A stretch of DNA of 64,000 nucleotides from Psychrobacillus sp. OK028 (GCF_900103605.1 NZ_FNHY01000007.1:124001-188000); one strand, 5' to 3'. Shown: positions 1 to 8,727, counted from the stretch's first letter. Notes: a model not told the origin generated them from the letters alone. Made by a program: numbers and translations.

Positions 1-602
1 ATCAATCGGTCAACTAGTTTTTTGAAGAAACCGTCCTCAATCTCCATTTCCTCTACTTTTTGTACTATTAAATCCGAAAGCATTTCATATGCAGGCTTAC
101 CAAAATGCAAACCATCGTTCTTCTCACCGACCAAAAGCTCCTTATAGTTTGGAAGCGAATATATAATATGAAATAAATCGATAAAATGACTCCCAGTCTC
201 TTTCGCTACCTCTTGAACAGCTAGTGCATATTGCTCCATACGTTCATTCGTTCTATTCGGTTGAAGAGCCTCATCTACAGGTGCAGGACTGATCAATATC
301 GTCTTTTCTGGACCAATTTGCTTTGCAAATAATGATATATTACGTTTAAACGTTTCTAAATCTACAAATTTATGCGTTGCGGAATCATTTGCGCCAAATA
401 GTACAGTCACCGCATCGGGCCGCTTCGATAATACGTCTCTATTAAAACGAAACATCGCCTGTTCTGTAGTATTACCAGAAACTCCTGCATTGATAAATTT
501 ATAATTAGGCATTTTTGAACCTAATTTATGCGTTAAAATTGGTGTCGAGTAGCCTTCCTTTCTAGCTGTTATACTATCCCCGAAACAAATTATTTCCAAC
601 AT
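1..602 (-). CDS. SGNH/GDSL-family hydrolase, C-terminus cut by window edge
   Basis: Start ATG at 602; the reading frame stays open to the window edge (200 codons visible). The SGNH blocks are in order: GDSI at residues 8-11 (catalytic Ser10), VSGNT at 41-45, GAND at 70-73 (Asn72), and DGLHF at 163-167, giving the Asp163/His166 pair of the triad. The family usually runs to about 200-220 residues, so little is missing. No signal peptide is seen, so a cytoplasmic esterase or lipase-like (TesA/YxiM-like) hydrolase is likely; the substrate cannot be told. It is divergent from the acyltransferase at 713, with a shared 110-bp intergenic region. Confidence 0.85.
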   Translation of the reverse strand, partial: MLEIICFGDSITARKEGYSTPILTHKLGSKMPNYKFINAGVSGNTTEQAMFRFNRDVLSKRPDAVTVLFGANDSATHKFVDLETFKRNISLFAKQIGPEKTILISPAPVDEALQPNRTNERMEQYALAVQEVAKETGSHFIDLFHIIYSLPNYKELLVGEKNDGLHFGKPAYEMLSDLIVQKVEEMEIEDGFFKKLVDRL

Positions 603-712
603 TTAACAAAACCCCTTTTAATAATATGTAATATAATTGAAACGCACTATAAGTTTATATTTACCCAAAAACGGATAAACAAACATTGATATTATGTTTT
701 GGAGGAAGTTTT

Positions 713-1759
713 ATGGCTAATAAACGATTAACATGGGTTGACGTAACAAAAGGATTCTTAATGATTTTAGTAGTAATCGGACATTATCCAGGTGAATTGA
801 ATTTCCCATTCATCACTTATATATACTGGTTCCATATGCCAGCTTTTTTCTTATTGAGCGGATTATTTTTCAAAGAATTAAAAGAAGATCAAGACACAAA
901 GGCCTCTGTTAAAAAAAGGTTCTTACAGCTGATGGTACCGTACTTGTTTTTCCTAACAGCTATAACAACTGTTCGTTATGGAATGGAGCTAGCGGGAGGA
1001 AACTTTGACTTATCCTGGTACTTACAGGATTTATGGAAATTAGTCATCGCAGGTCGTTTCGCACGTGGCGCGTATGGGGTTTTCTGGTTCGTTACGACAT
1101 TATTCTTTACATATTTATTATTCATGATGATGACAAAATATTTAAGTAGAATAAAGCAAATTGGATTACTTATCATCTTCTATATAATTGCTCATTTAGA
1201 AAGTATTTTCGCTATGCAATATATTAGCGGTGCTCCAGACGAAGCATCTCAAACAATTCCTATGCTCTGGAATCTAGATGTCGTGCTAATGGCAATCGTC
1301 TATTTCGCTCTTGGCTATTACGCTAAATCGATTTGGATGAACATTACCAGACCATGGCTGATAGGAGCTGTTATCGTTGCCGTTACTGCAATAATAACCG
1401 ATAAACTTGGACTTATTGATTATCATCTAAGTATGAAGTTTCTGCGATACGATCATTTACTGCTCGACTTAATCATTCCGATTGCATTTATAATCGTTAT
1501 TCTTGGTCTATTCCAAAGAATTACTGCTATTCTATCGCTAGATTGGTTGGCAAAAATTGAGAAGCACTCAATTGCCATTATGTATTTGCATATTTTCACC
1601 GATATTATCCTGAACGATTATTTCCAATACGGCATTATTGGCTTCACGACGTTAGGGTTATTCATACCAATTATAGCGTCCATCGTCATTCAAAAAATGA
1701 TACCATACGGAAAATTCTTTTTAGGAGATATACGTGCAAAGAAACCGATTCAAATCTAA
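713..1759 (+). CDS. Acyltransferase 3 family membrane protein
   Basis: 348 residues. The ATG at 713 is preferred because GGAGG (701-705) lies at good spacing; a TTG 27 bases upstream would place this site inside the gene. The N-terminus (RLTWVDVTKGFLMILVVIGH) carries the D-x-x-K/R-G and first-helix His typical of acyltransferase 3 (OafA/NolL-type) proteins, and about ten hydrophobic segments follow. Such proteins O-acylate cell-surface polysaccharides or other extracytoplasmic acceptors. It sits alone, ended by a strong terminator, and the acceptor is unknown. The neighbouring SGNH hydrolase is divergent; SGNH and acyltransferase 3 domains often work together, so a functional pair is possible but not shown. 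Confidence 0.85.
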   Translation: MANKRLTWVDVTKGFLMILVVIGHYPGELNFPFITYIYWFHMPAFFLLSGLFFKELKEDQDTKASVKKRFLQLMVPYLFFLTAITTVRYGMELAGGNFDLSWYLQDLWKLVIAGRFARGAYGVFWFVTTLFFTYLLFMMMTKYLSRIKQIGLLIIFYIIAHLESIFAMQYISGAPDEASQTIPMLWNLDVVLMAIVYFALGYYAKSIWMNITRPWLIGAVIVAVTAIITDKLGLIDYHLSMKFLRYDHLLLDLIIPIAFIIVILGLFQRITAILSLDWLAKIEKHSIAIMYLHIFTDIILNDYFQYGIIGFTTLGLFIPIIASIVIQKMIPYGKFFLGDIRAKKPIQI

Positions 1760-1760
1760 T

Positions 1761-1806
1761 AAAAGCCCTAACCGAGAAATGATTATGCTCGGCTAGGGCT
1801 TTTTTG
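1761..1806 (+). terminator. Intrinsic terminator of the acyltransferase gene
   Basis: A 16-bp near-perfect stem (arms 1761-1776 and 1788-1803, core GCCCTAACCGAG / CTCGGCTAGGGC) is followed by a run of T. It begins two bases after the stop codon. Confidence 0.9.
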
Positions 1807-1924
1807 CAGTAGTAAAATCGCAACAACAAATAAAATAGAACATTAGTTCTTATTATGTTATAATAAATTGACAATTACATAGCAGGGTGGGCGGTTGGTC
1901 ACTTTTCCTTTAGGAGGTGTTGCC

Positions 1925-2032
1925 ATGACAACATACCAGATGATGAGTTTGTTGATCCAGCTTAGCGCTGTAATGATAGCCACCTTTTCCATAGTAGTGA
2001 CCATTATTATTTTCTTTGTAAAAAAGAAATAA
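1925..2032 (+). CDS. Small holin-like toxin of a type I toxin-antitoxin locus, copy 1
   Basis: A 35-residue peptide beginning MTTYQMMSLL, with one long hydrophobic helix and a KKK C-terminus. An AGGAGGTG ribosome binding site (1912-1919) is five bases upstream. This is the size and shape of the putative holin-like toxin family (Hol_Tox) and of TxpA/BsrG-type membrane toxins. The same peptide recurs at 26588-26695. The 5' leader has GCGGTTGGTC (1891-1900), the exact reverse complement of GACCAACCGC (2074-2083) after the gene, so the mRNA ends can pair. An antisense RNA overlaps the 3' end. Toxicity is inferred from family resemblance only. Confidence 0.75.
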   Translation: MTTYQMMSLLIQLSAVMIATFSIVVTIIIFFVKKK

Positions 2033-2148
2033 CCGTCCCCTGAGCTAAAGGTTTGACGGTTATTCTGACCTTGGACCAACCGCTCTTTCTGCGGTCTGTA
2101 ATTGCTGACTGGATATTCGCGTATCCAGTCTCTATAGCCTATGTTTCT
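2018..2148 (-). ncRNA. Antisense RNA antitoxin, copy 1
   Basis: On the minus strand a -35 TTGAAT (2178-2183) and -10 TATAAT (2155-2160) are separated by exactly 17 bp, giving a start near 2148. Transcription would run left through GACTGGATA/TATCCAGTC (2107-2130) and end at the 10-bp hairpin AATAACCGTC/GACGGTTATT (2028-2064) followed by a T-rich stretch inside the toxin 3' end. The product is about 130 nt and complementary to the toxin mRNA tail, the arrangement of the TxpA/RatA and BsrG/SR4 pairs of Bacillus subtilis. Transcript ends are predicted, not measured. Confidence 0.65.
2107..2130 (+). terminator. Hairpin at the end of toxin copy 1 mRNA
   Basis: A 9-bp perfect stem GACTGGATA/TATCCAGTC with a 6-nt loop. 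The sequence after it is only weakly T-rich (TCTATAG). In copy 2 the same hairpin is followed by TTTTTAT and is a clear terminator. Confidence 0.5.
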
Positions 2149-2209
2149 ATGTTCATTATATACAGATTGACTAGCGCATTCAACCTATATGAGCATTCCA
2201 ACTTTTGAC

Positions 2210-3109
2210 TTAGTGAAACACGATCGTCTTGTTCCCTTCCACTATAATACGATTTTCTAAATGCCACTTTACTGCCTTTGCTAATACTCGACGTTCAATG
2301 GTGCGACCAATTTTCTTTAACTCCACAATGTTGTCACGATGGTCCACCCGCTCCACATCCTGTTCAATAATAGGGCCTTCATCTAAATTATTCGTTACAT
2401 AATGGGAAGTAGCCCCAATTAGCTTTACTCCTCGCGCGTATGCACGCTCGTAAGGACCAGCTCCGATAAATGCCGGTAGGAAGGAATGGTGGATATTGAT
2501 AATGCGATTTTCAAAATGGTCCACAAAATCTGGTGTTAGTATTTGCATGTAGCGAGCAAGAATTAGTAAATCTACATTGTATTCATCCATTAGTCGAATT
2601 TGTTCAGCTTCCACTTGTTTCCGAATTTCTTTGTTTGCTGGGATAAAATAATATGGAATGCCTAAAGCTTCAACAAATGGTCGCGCGTCTTCATGGTTAC
2701 TGATGACTACCACAATATCAGTATCCAAATCCCCATTTTGCCACTCCCATAAAAGCTCCATTAAGCAGTGCGGTTCCTTTGAAACAAATATGGCTGAACG
2801 TGTTCGCTCCTGCGGATAATGAAAGCTAAATTCCATATTATGCACTGCAGCAATTTGTTCAAAATTCTTTTCCATTTGAATAGCTTTATCGCGTAATCCC
2901 TCACAGTGAAAAGCAATTCGGATAAAGAATGTTCCATTCTCTGGATTACTAGAATATTGGCTAGACTCAATTATATTGGAATGATGTGTATGCAAAAAGG
3001 TTGATAGTATAGAAACAATTCCTGGTTTATCAGGACACTTTACTAGCAGACGACCTCGGTTTTCTATATAAGCATCTTGCTGTTGATTAACTTGAGTATT
3101 TATAGACAT
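2210..3109 (-). CDS. purU: Formyltetrahydrofolate deformylase
   Basis: 299 residues from the ATG at 3109, which has GGGAGC upstream; a longer frame exists but lacks a binding site. Residues 20-95 are an ACT regulatory domain (RGRLLVKCPDKPGIVS). The rest is a formyltransferase fold with NIHHSFLP and the downstream Asp of LDEGPIIEQ, catalytic positions in PurU. It hydrolyses 10-formyl-THF to formate and THF, balancing one-carbon and glycine pools. It is monocistronic, between the toxin locus and the LysM-3D gene. The length fits the family (about 280-300). Confidence 0.93.
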   Translation of the reverse strand: MSINTQVNQQQDAYIENRGRLLVKCPDKPGIVSILSTFLHTHHSNIIESSQYSSNPENGTFFIRIAFHCEGLRDKAIQMEKNFEQIAAVHNMEFSFHYPQERTRSAIFVSKEPHCLMELLWEWQNGDLDTDIVVVISNHEDARPFVEALGIPYYFIPANKEIRKQVEAEQIRLMDEYNVDLLILARYMQILTPDFVDHFENRIINIHHSFLPAFIGAGPYERAYARGVKLIGATSHYVTNNLDEGPIIEQDVERVDHRDNIVELKKIGRTIERRVLAKAVKWHLENRIIVEGNKTIVFH

Positions 3110-3216
3110 ATAAACAGCTCCCATTATAAATCTTAATTTTCTTATTATGCAATATTCTGTCCCTCTTCTCAACCCTTTAGTAAATTAAATGAGTAAAGTG
3201 TTTAAAATACAAAAAA

Positions 3217-3255
3217 ATCCAGATCAACATATATTGCTGACCTGAATTTTTTGTT
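3217..3255 (-). terminator. Terminator of LysM-3D gene 1
   Basis: An imperfect hairpin (AAAAAATTCAGGTCA ... TGATCTGGATTTTTT, minus strand) overlaps the stop codon region and ends in a T-run. Confidence 0.7.
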
Positions 3256-3986
3256 TAGTTAATTACTCTAAGTTTCACTTCTTTGACTCCCCAAGCAATT
3301 GCATTGTCATAGGAAGGGATGAAAACATCAATCTTATTTCCTTTAATAGCTCCCCCCGTATCACCAGCTATCGCTTCACCATAGCCCTCCACCCACACTC
3401 TTGTGCCTAATGGAATGACTCGTGGATCTACGGCTATTACTTTTTGATTGGGGTTGGCTCGCAGATCAATTCCGTAAGCGGTCGTTCCCGAGCACCCCGT
3501 ACAATAAGCTGTATATGCCGTAGCGGTAACAATCATTTCTTTTCCATAGCTTGTCGGCTCTTCATTAGATTTCGACACGGTTATCTTAGGTGCTTCAGAT
3601 GCTTCGGTAGGTGGGGAGCTTCTAGCTACAGTAGATGCAGCTGCTACCTTATAAACTGTTTCAGGGATTCCCTCCCCACTAATATTTAGTACATCGCCGG
3701 GGAAGATCAGATCCCCCTGAATATTATTCCATTTCATCAGCGATTCCAATGAAACGTTATGCTTTAAAGCAATACGAAAAAGATTGTCGCCTTTTTCTAC
3801 CGTGTATGTCGTAGGCTTATCTAGAAAATCATAAGCTACTTCTAAATCCAAAGCATCGTTAAAAAAAATAGAATCTGTCTCGCTGCCTGACGCACTTGTG
3901 GCGACTAAGAATGGCTCAGCAGCATACGTTACCGAACTCATAGAGAAAGTAACGATTAAAAAGATTAACAACGTTTTTGCTTTCAA
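3255..3986 (-). CDS. Secreted LysM and 3D-domain cell-wall protein, paralogue 1
   Basis: 243 residues from a TTG start at 3986 behind AAGGAGG. A signal peptide with cleavage near TYAAE (about residue 23) is followed by one LysM peptidoglycan-binding module (about 60-103, TYTVEKGDNLFRIALKH). After a Ser/Pro/Glu-rich linker comes a C-terminal 3D domain (about 148-243) with TATAYTAYC, GIDL, AVDP, GDTGGAIKG and DVFIPS, including the conserved Asp residues. This is the YocH/YuiC-type architecture of Bacillus wall hydrolases, probably acting as a lytic transglycosylase (MltA-like fold). It is 40-45% alike by eye to the next gene, so the two arose by tandem duplication. Confidence 0.87.
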   Translation of the reverse strand: MKAKTLLIFLIVTFSMSSVTYAAEPFLVATSASGSETDSIFFNDALDLEVAYDFLDKPTTYTVEKGDNLFRIALKHNVSLESLMKWNNIQGDLIFPGDVLNISGEGIPETVYKVAAASTVARSSPPTEASEAPKITVSKSNEEPTSYGKEMIVTATAYTAYCTGCSGTTAYGIDLRANPNQKVIAVDPRVIPLGTRVWVEGYGEAIAGDTGGAIKGNKIDVFIPSYDNAIAWGVKEVKLRVIN

Positions 3987-4077
3987 TACTAAATCCTCCT
4001 TACAAGTAATCTTTCAATCACTTTTAAATTTGACTCAGTATTGCCCAAAAACTTTCAAAAACAAACATTCTAATTAA

Positions 4078-4127
4078 ATAAAAAGAAACCATCCTCCCAA
4101 ACAAGTAAAATCTGTTTGGAAAAATGG
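4078..4127 (-). terminator. Terminator of LysM-3D gene 2
   Basis: The minus strand reads CCATTTTTCCAAACA ... TGTTTGGGAGGATGG followed by TTTCTTTTTATTT, a hairpin with a T-rich tail lying between the two paralogues. They are therefore likely separate transcripts. Confidence 0.7.
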
Positions 4128-4157
4128 CGTTCATGATACATAATTTACCACTGAAAA

Positions 4158-4793
4158 TCACTCTAAAATTTTCAGTGTTATCTCTTGTCTGCCCCACTCT
4201 ATAGCCCCATCATAAGTAGGAATGAATACGTCAATTCGATTCCCCTTTATAGCGCCACCTGTATCTCCAGCAATCGCCTCTCCATAGCCCTCCACCCATA
4301 CTTTCGTACCAAGTGGAATTACAGTCGGATCTACTGCAATAACTTTTTCCTCTGGATTAGATCTTAGGTCGATACCATAAGCAGTTATTCCAATACAGCC
4401 ATAACAATAAGCAGTATAAGCAGTTGCCTCTACGGTCATTTCTTTACCTGGTCCTTCTGGAGGTATAGAATCTGGATGCTTAACTATCTCCGTATCACTA
4501 CTAAACCTTAACTGGTCTTTTGGATAAATTACGTGATCGGTCAATCCATTCAATTCCATGAGCAACTCAACCGAAATATTATTAGCAGCTGCAATATCGT
4601 GTAAGTTGTCCCCTTCTATAACGGTATGTATAGTTTTTTCAGGAAGTACTGGTGAATCTTCCCCTACTGCAAGTAAGTCTTTCATATATTCATCTGGTAA
4701 ACTCAATTGGTCCACTAGCGGTTCCTCCGCACTTGCTGCAGAAAAGGTCATACTTATGAATAATAATGTTAAAAAAGTCATTTTAATTTTCAA
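4158..4793 (-). CDS. Secreted LysM and 3D-domain cell-wall protein, paralogue 2
   Basis: 211 residues if the TTG at 4793 is used: it lies seven bases after GGAGG and gives the N-terminus MKIKMTFLTLLF, matching the TTG start of paralogue 1. A longer frame to 4871 would add 26 residues and bury the signal peptide. Signal peptide to about residue 22 (AASAEE), LysM at about 55-98 (HTVIEGDNLHDIAAANN), 3D domain at about 119-211 with the same TATAYTAYC, AVDP, GDTGGAIKGN and DVFIP blocks. The linker is much shorter than in paralogue 1. It is likely a wall-lytic enzyme in growth or germination, by analogy to YocH. Confidence 0.85.
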   Translation of the reverse strand: MKIKMTFLTLLFISMTFSAASAEEPLVDQLSLPDEYMKDLLAVGEDSPVLPEKTIHTVIEGDNLHDIAAANNISVELLMELNGLTDHVIYPKDQLRFSSDTEIVKHPDSIPPEGPGKEMTVEATAYTAYCYGCIGITAYGIDLRSNPEEKVIAVDPTVIPLGTKVWVEGYGEAIAGDTGGAIKGNRIDVFIPTYDGAIEWGRQEITLKILE

Positions 4794-5111
4794 TGTTCTA
4801 CCTCCAAAATACATTTTCCATAACCCCTTATATGTAATGCCCGAAAAAAGATAAAACAAACCTTTTTGCATTTAACGTGAGTATGTGCACTGTTTTAAAG
4901 TGCTTTTAAACCCATTTTTTATACAAGTATTTTTATGGAAGAATCTATTTAGAGAGTAATTCCAGGAAATAATAAAGTCGCAAGTCGAATCCTTTGAATT
5001 ACTTTTAGTAACCTCTTATACTAACTAAGTGCTGTAGAAAAATCCTTACATATAATTAAAACCTGCAGTCACATACTAACTGTATTAAATAGAATTTGGA
5101 GGTTACATATC

Positions 5112-5654
5112 ATGAAAGTAGTAGCAATCGTAGGAAGTATTCGAAAAGAATCATATAATTTACAACTAGCAAAACACATTCAAGCACGTTATGCAGACAA
5201 ATTTGAGCTAGAAATCCTAGACTTAAAATCAATTCCAATGTATAACCAAGATATCGAGCTAGATGCACCTCAGGAAGTATTAGATTTCAAAGCAAAAGTG
5301 AAAGCAGCAGATGCTGTCCTTTGGGTTACACCAGAATATAACTCTACAATTCCTGGAGTTTTAGGAAATGCAATCGACTGGATTAGTCGCGTAGACAAAG
5401 TTATGCACGGAAAACCTTCTATGATTATGGGAGCTTCTATGGGTGCTCTAGGTACTGCAAAAGCGCAAATGCACTTACGTGATATTTTATTTGCTAGTGG
5501 TTTAAATTCACCTTTACTACCGATGAACGAAGTGTACGTTGGCGCAGCGCATACTAAGTTTAATGGAAATGGTGAATTAACAGATCAACCAACAATTGAA
5601 TTTTTAGATACAGTAATTGCTAACTTCCAAGAGTGGATGAGAAATTACTTATAA
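5112..5654 (+). CDS. NADPH-dependent FMN reductase
   Basis: 180 residues, ATG at 5112 behind TTGGAGG. A flavodoxin-like fold is shown by the phosphate-binding loop GSIRKESYN (residues 8-16) and the flavin-contacting PEYNSTIPGVLGNAIDW, the signature of the ChrR/YieF/AzoR-like NAD(P)H:FMN/quinone reductase family. Such enzymes reduce quinones, azo dyes or chromate and protect from redox stress. With a catechol pathway next door a quinone-detoxifying role is attractive but only inferred. Single-gene transcript with its own terminator. Confidence 0.88.
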   Translation: MKVVAIVGSIRKESYNLQLAKHIQARYADKFELEILDLKSIPMYNQDIELDAPQEVLDFKAKVKAADAVLWVTPEYNSTIPGVLGNAIDWISRVDKVMHGKPSMIMGASMGALGTAKAQMHLRDILFASGLNSPLLPMNEVYVGAAHTKFNGNGELTDQPTIEFLDTVIANFQEWMRNYL

Positions 5655-5663
5655 TATAGACAA

Positions 5664-5692
5664 AAACACCTCTTCTTGTGGAAGAGGTGTTT
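5664..5692. terminator. Terminator between FMN reductase and catB
   Basis: A perfect 12-bp stem AAACACCTCTTC/GAAGAGGTGTTT with a TTGTG loop, between convergent genes. It can serve both directions. Confidence 0.85.
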
Positions 5693-5716
5693 ACTTATTT
5701 TAGTGCAGTCTATCCT

Positions 5717-6829
5717 TTACTTTCTCGCGTAATGCTTCACTTTTTCACGATCAATTTCCATACCAAAACCATGTCCAGTCGGAATTACCACTTCAAAGTT
5801 TTCGTACTTCATTTCATTCACTGTAATATTATCCTTGAACAACAAAGGACCAAATATCTCTGTACCGAATTTCATCTCTGGAATAGTTGCGTAAAGCTGC
5901 GCACAAATAGCTGTTCCTAAACTAGATTCGATCATCGTGCCACCATACAAGCCTAATCCAGCAGCTTCTGCAATGCCGGCTACTTTTTTAGTTTGGGTTA
6001 ATCCCCCAGCTTTACACGGCTTGAGTGCGATACAATTTCCAGCACGGTGCTTTGCGATTTGGAATACGTCCTGGACACTATTTGCAGCTTCATCTGCCAT
6101 AATTGGCACTTTGAATCTGCTAGTTAGTCTAGACATTCCTTCATAATTCCATGTAGGAAGTGGCTGTTCTATAAGTGAAACGCCACCGTCTTCTAAAGCG
6201 GCAATACAGTAATTCGCAGTATCTTCATCCCACCCCTGATTAACATCTACTGTAATACGAGCCTGGTCACCGATTGCAGCCTTAATCTTACGAACATGCT
6301 CCACATTTTTATATGGGTCGCCCATACCTATTTTCAATTTGAAAATGTTATGGCGCTTTTGCTTCAAAAATTCCTGTGCTTCTTCAATATCCGTTTCTGT
6401 TTTTCCACTTGCGAGCGTCCAAGCAATTGGCAAGGAGGTATGGATTTGTCCTCCAAATAATTCGAATGCTGGAACCCCTTTACTTCTTGCAGCCAAATCG
6501 ATAATTGCTGCTTCCACTACCGTTTTCGCAAAATTATTCCCTCGAACTAGCTTCGATACTTCATACATAATTCGGTCGAAGTGAACTGGATCCTTCCCTA
6601 TGATTAAAGGTGTAATATACGTATCAATATTCGCTTTAATCGCTTCGGGTGTCGATTCCCCATAAGAGGCTCCACCAATCGTCGCTACCTCTGACCAACC
6701 TTCTCGTCCTTCTTCATCTGTCACACAGCCAACGACAACAGATTGGGAAACGATTGTATGCATCGCCAACTGGTGAGGACGAATTGTCGGTAAATCTAAA
6801 ATATATACATCAAATGAACGTATTTTCAT
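5717..6829 (-). CDS. catB: Muconate cycloisomerase
   Basis: 370 residues from the ATG at 6829 (AAGGAG eight bases upstream). The enolase-superfamily catalytic set is complete: K164-x-K166 (FKLKIG), metal ligands D195, E221 (IEQPLP) and D246 (ADEAAN), and K270 (LKPCKAGG). CatB-type blocks DLPTIRPHQLAM, ATIGGASYGE and GTEIFGPLL argue for true cis,cis-muconate lactonising activity rather than a generic mandelate racemase or dipeptide epimerase. It makes muconolactone in the catechol branch of the beta-ketoadipate pathway. It follows the DASS transporter by 70 bp and is probably cotranscribed with it, downstream of catA. Confidence 0.9.
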   Translation of the reverse strand: MKIRSFDVYILDLPTIRPHQLAMHTIVSQSVVVGCVTDEEGREGWSEVATIGGASYGESTPEAIKANIDTYITPLIIGKDPVHFDRIMYEVSKLVRGNNFAKTVVEAAIIDLAARSKGVPAFELFGGQIHTSLPIAWTLASGKTETDIEEAQEFLKQKRHNIFKLKIGMGDPYKNVEHVRKIKAAIGDQARITVDVNQGWDEDTANYCIAALEDGGVSLIEQPLPTWNYEGMSRLTSRFKVPIMADEAANSVQDVFQIAKHRAGNCIALKPCKAGGLTQTKKVAGIAEAAGLGLYGGTMIESSLGTAICAQLYATIPEMKFGTEIFGPLLFKDNITVNEMKYENFEVVIPTGHGFGMEIDREKVKHYARK

Positions 6830-6899
6830 GTTCAACACTCCTTATTTTCTCAATAAAATTAGGCTTTTTTTACACACACTTCCTAAATTACGTTATTAA

Positions 6900-8558
6900 T
6901 TATTTTAACGCATCTGGATATTCGAATTGATTGATGCCAAATACTAACGGAAGTACGAAATACACGAACAACACAATTAAAGTAAAAGCTAGAACCGTAA
7001 GTCCTGTGCCTTTTCGAAGCATATCCATCATTGTTATTTTACCAGTAGCAAAAATTATTGCATTTGACGGTGTACCAATAGGTAACATGAATGCAAATCC
7101 AGCACCCATAGCTACTGCAGTCATAAGTGGTAAAGGATGCACGTCAACAGCCAAAGCTAATGCAGCTGTAATCGGAAGAAGAATAGTCACAGTGGCTGTA
7201 TTTGGTGTCATTTGGGTCATACCAATACCTAATAACGTAGTAACAGCAAGGATTAAGATATACGAAGTTCCTTCAAGCAATAACAATTGGCTACCGATCC
7301 AGCTCGCAAGATCCGTTCCATTAAAGCCTGCAGCAAGCGCAAGTCCACCACCTACCAAAAGTAGAACGCCCCAAGGCATATTTTTCAGTGAATCACCTCC
7401 GAGGAGACGCTCACCAGGTTTATTTGGAGATGGGATCAGATGCAGTAGTACAGTAGCTACCATGGCAATCATCGTGTCACTCAGTCCCGGAATGATATCA
7501 CTCCAAAGGAATGTTCTTGTCATCCACATAAAAGCAGTGACACAAAAAATAGCTAGTACAACTTTCTCTTCATAAGACCATTTCCCAAGTTCTTTTTGTC
7601 GTTCCAAAACAAACTGACGACCATTTTTTATTTTTTTTACCTTCATCGGATAAGCGATTTTAGTAATATAAAAGATGGAGAACAGCATTAACAATGTGAT
7701 TAAAGGAAATGCGAAAATAAAGAACTGCGCAAAGCTGATTTCAATACCTAACAGTTCATTCGCAAGACCCGCTAATACAAGGTTCGTTGGAGTCCCAATT
7801 AATGTAGCACTTCCTCCAATTGTTCCACCAAAACCGATTGCAAAGATTATTGATTTTGTAAATTTTGTTTCTTCATCCATCGTATGGACATTATCTTCTT
7901 TCATAAGTGTTACAACTTTAGCAATAATAGCTGTACCAATTGGAAGCATTAGCATAACTGTTGCCATATTTGATACCCACATCGATATGAAACCCGTTGC
8001 CAGCATAAATCCAAGTACTAGTCCTGATGTACTTGTTCCCACCATGCTAAGAACCGAAATGGCAATACGCTCATGGAGATTCCATCTTTCCAGTGCTAAT
8101 GCAAGTGCAAACCCTCCTATGAATAAGAAGATGAGAGAATTCCCATAACTAGATGCTGCCACACTTTCTGGAAGTGCCTCCATCAATGGAAGTAAAACAA
8201 GCGGCATTAGCGACGTAATTCCTAGGGGAATTGACTCTAAGATCCACCATACTGCCATCCATACTGTCACTGCGAGCACAGCTCGTCCTTCTTCACTAAG
8301 TCCTGGTAGAGGCAATAAATACAACGTCAATAGAAATAGGAGTGGTCCTAAAAAGAGTCCTACTAATTGAGTGGTGCTATAAGAATTCTTTCGTTTATTT
8401 TTTACTTTAGAATTAGTTGTCGTTTTTTCAACGGGTATATCACCAACGGCTACCCCAGCATTGCTGTGATTTCGTAGACTAGCCATTGTAACTAAATCTT
8501 TTGTTTGTTTATGCGAATTCCACATACTCTTGTTTAATTTCTTGAATACGTTTTTCAT
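6900..8558 (-). CDS. DASS-family sodium/dicarboxylate symporter
   Basis: 552 residues from the ATG at 8558 behind GGGAGG. About 12 membrane segments follow a 45-residue basic cytoplasmic N-terminus. Family blocks present are SNMATVMLMLP, ATLIGTPTNL, TPNTATVTILLP and GTPSNAI, i.e. the paired SNT/PNT substrate and sodium motifs of SLC13/DASS carriers (SdcS, CitT). Lying between catA and catB on the same strand, the likely cargo is a dicarboxylate of the pathway, such as cis,cis-muconate. This is inference; succinate-type substrates are equally compatible with the family. Confidence 0.9.
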   Translation of the reverse strand: MKNVFKKLNKSMWNSHKQTKDLVTMASLRNHSNAGVAVGDIPVEKTTTNSKVKNKRKNSYSTTQLVGLFLGPLLFLLTLYLLPLPGLSEEGRAVLAVTVWMAVWWILESIPLGITSLMPLVLLPLMEALPESVAASSYGNSLIFLFIGGFALALALERWNLHERIAISVLSMVGTSTSGLVLGFMLATGFISMWVSNMATVMLMLPIGTAIIAKVVTLMKEDNVHTMDEETKFTKSIIFAIGFGGTIGGSATLIGTPTNLVLAGLANELLGIEISFAQFFIFAFPLITLLMLFSIFYITKIAYPMKVKKIKNGRQFVLERQKELGKWSYEEKVVLAIFCVTAFMWMTRTFLWSDIIPGLSDTMIAMVATVLLHLIPSPNKPGERLLGGDSLKNMPWGVLLLVGGGLALAAGFNGTDLASWIGSQLLLLEGTSYILILAVTTLLGIGMTQMTPNTATVTILLPITAALALAVDVHPLPLMTAVAMGAGFAFMLPIGTPSNAIIFATGKITMMDMLRKGTGLTVLAFTLIVLFVYFVLPLVFGINQFEYPDALK

Positions 8559-8727
8559 ATTTTCCGCCTCCCATTCAATCCTTTGTATTTCTATCAATCT
8601 CTTGAAGTTTTTTGAAAAAAGTCTAACAAATATCGAATATACTTACGCTACTCAAAAAAACATTATGTAGTGATTTGAATAAGATAAGAGTAAAGTCCGC
8701 TACTATTTAAGATTCTAAAAATATAAA

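Noticed and set aside
1858-2079. Minus-strand open frame across toxin copy 1
   Set aside because: It covers the toxin gene and its hairpins, has no binding site, and a similar frame in copy 2 is only a by-product of the conserved RNA.
6931-8148. Long plus-strand frames opposite the DASS transporter
   Set aside because: Antisense shadows of a membrane-protein gene; no binding sites and low-complexity Ile/Val/Thr composition.
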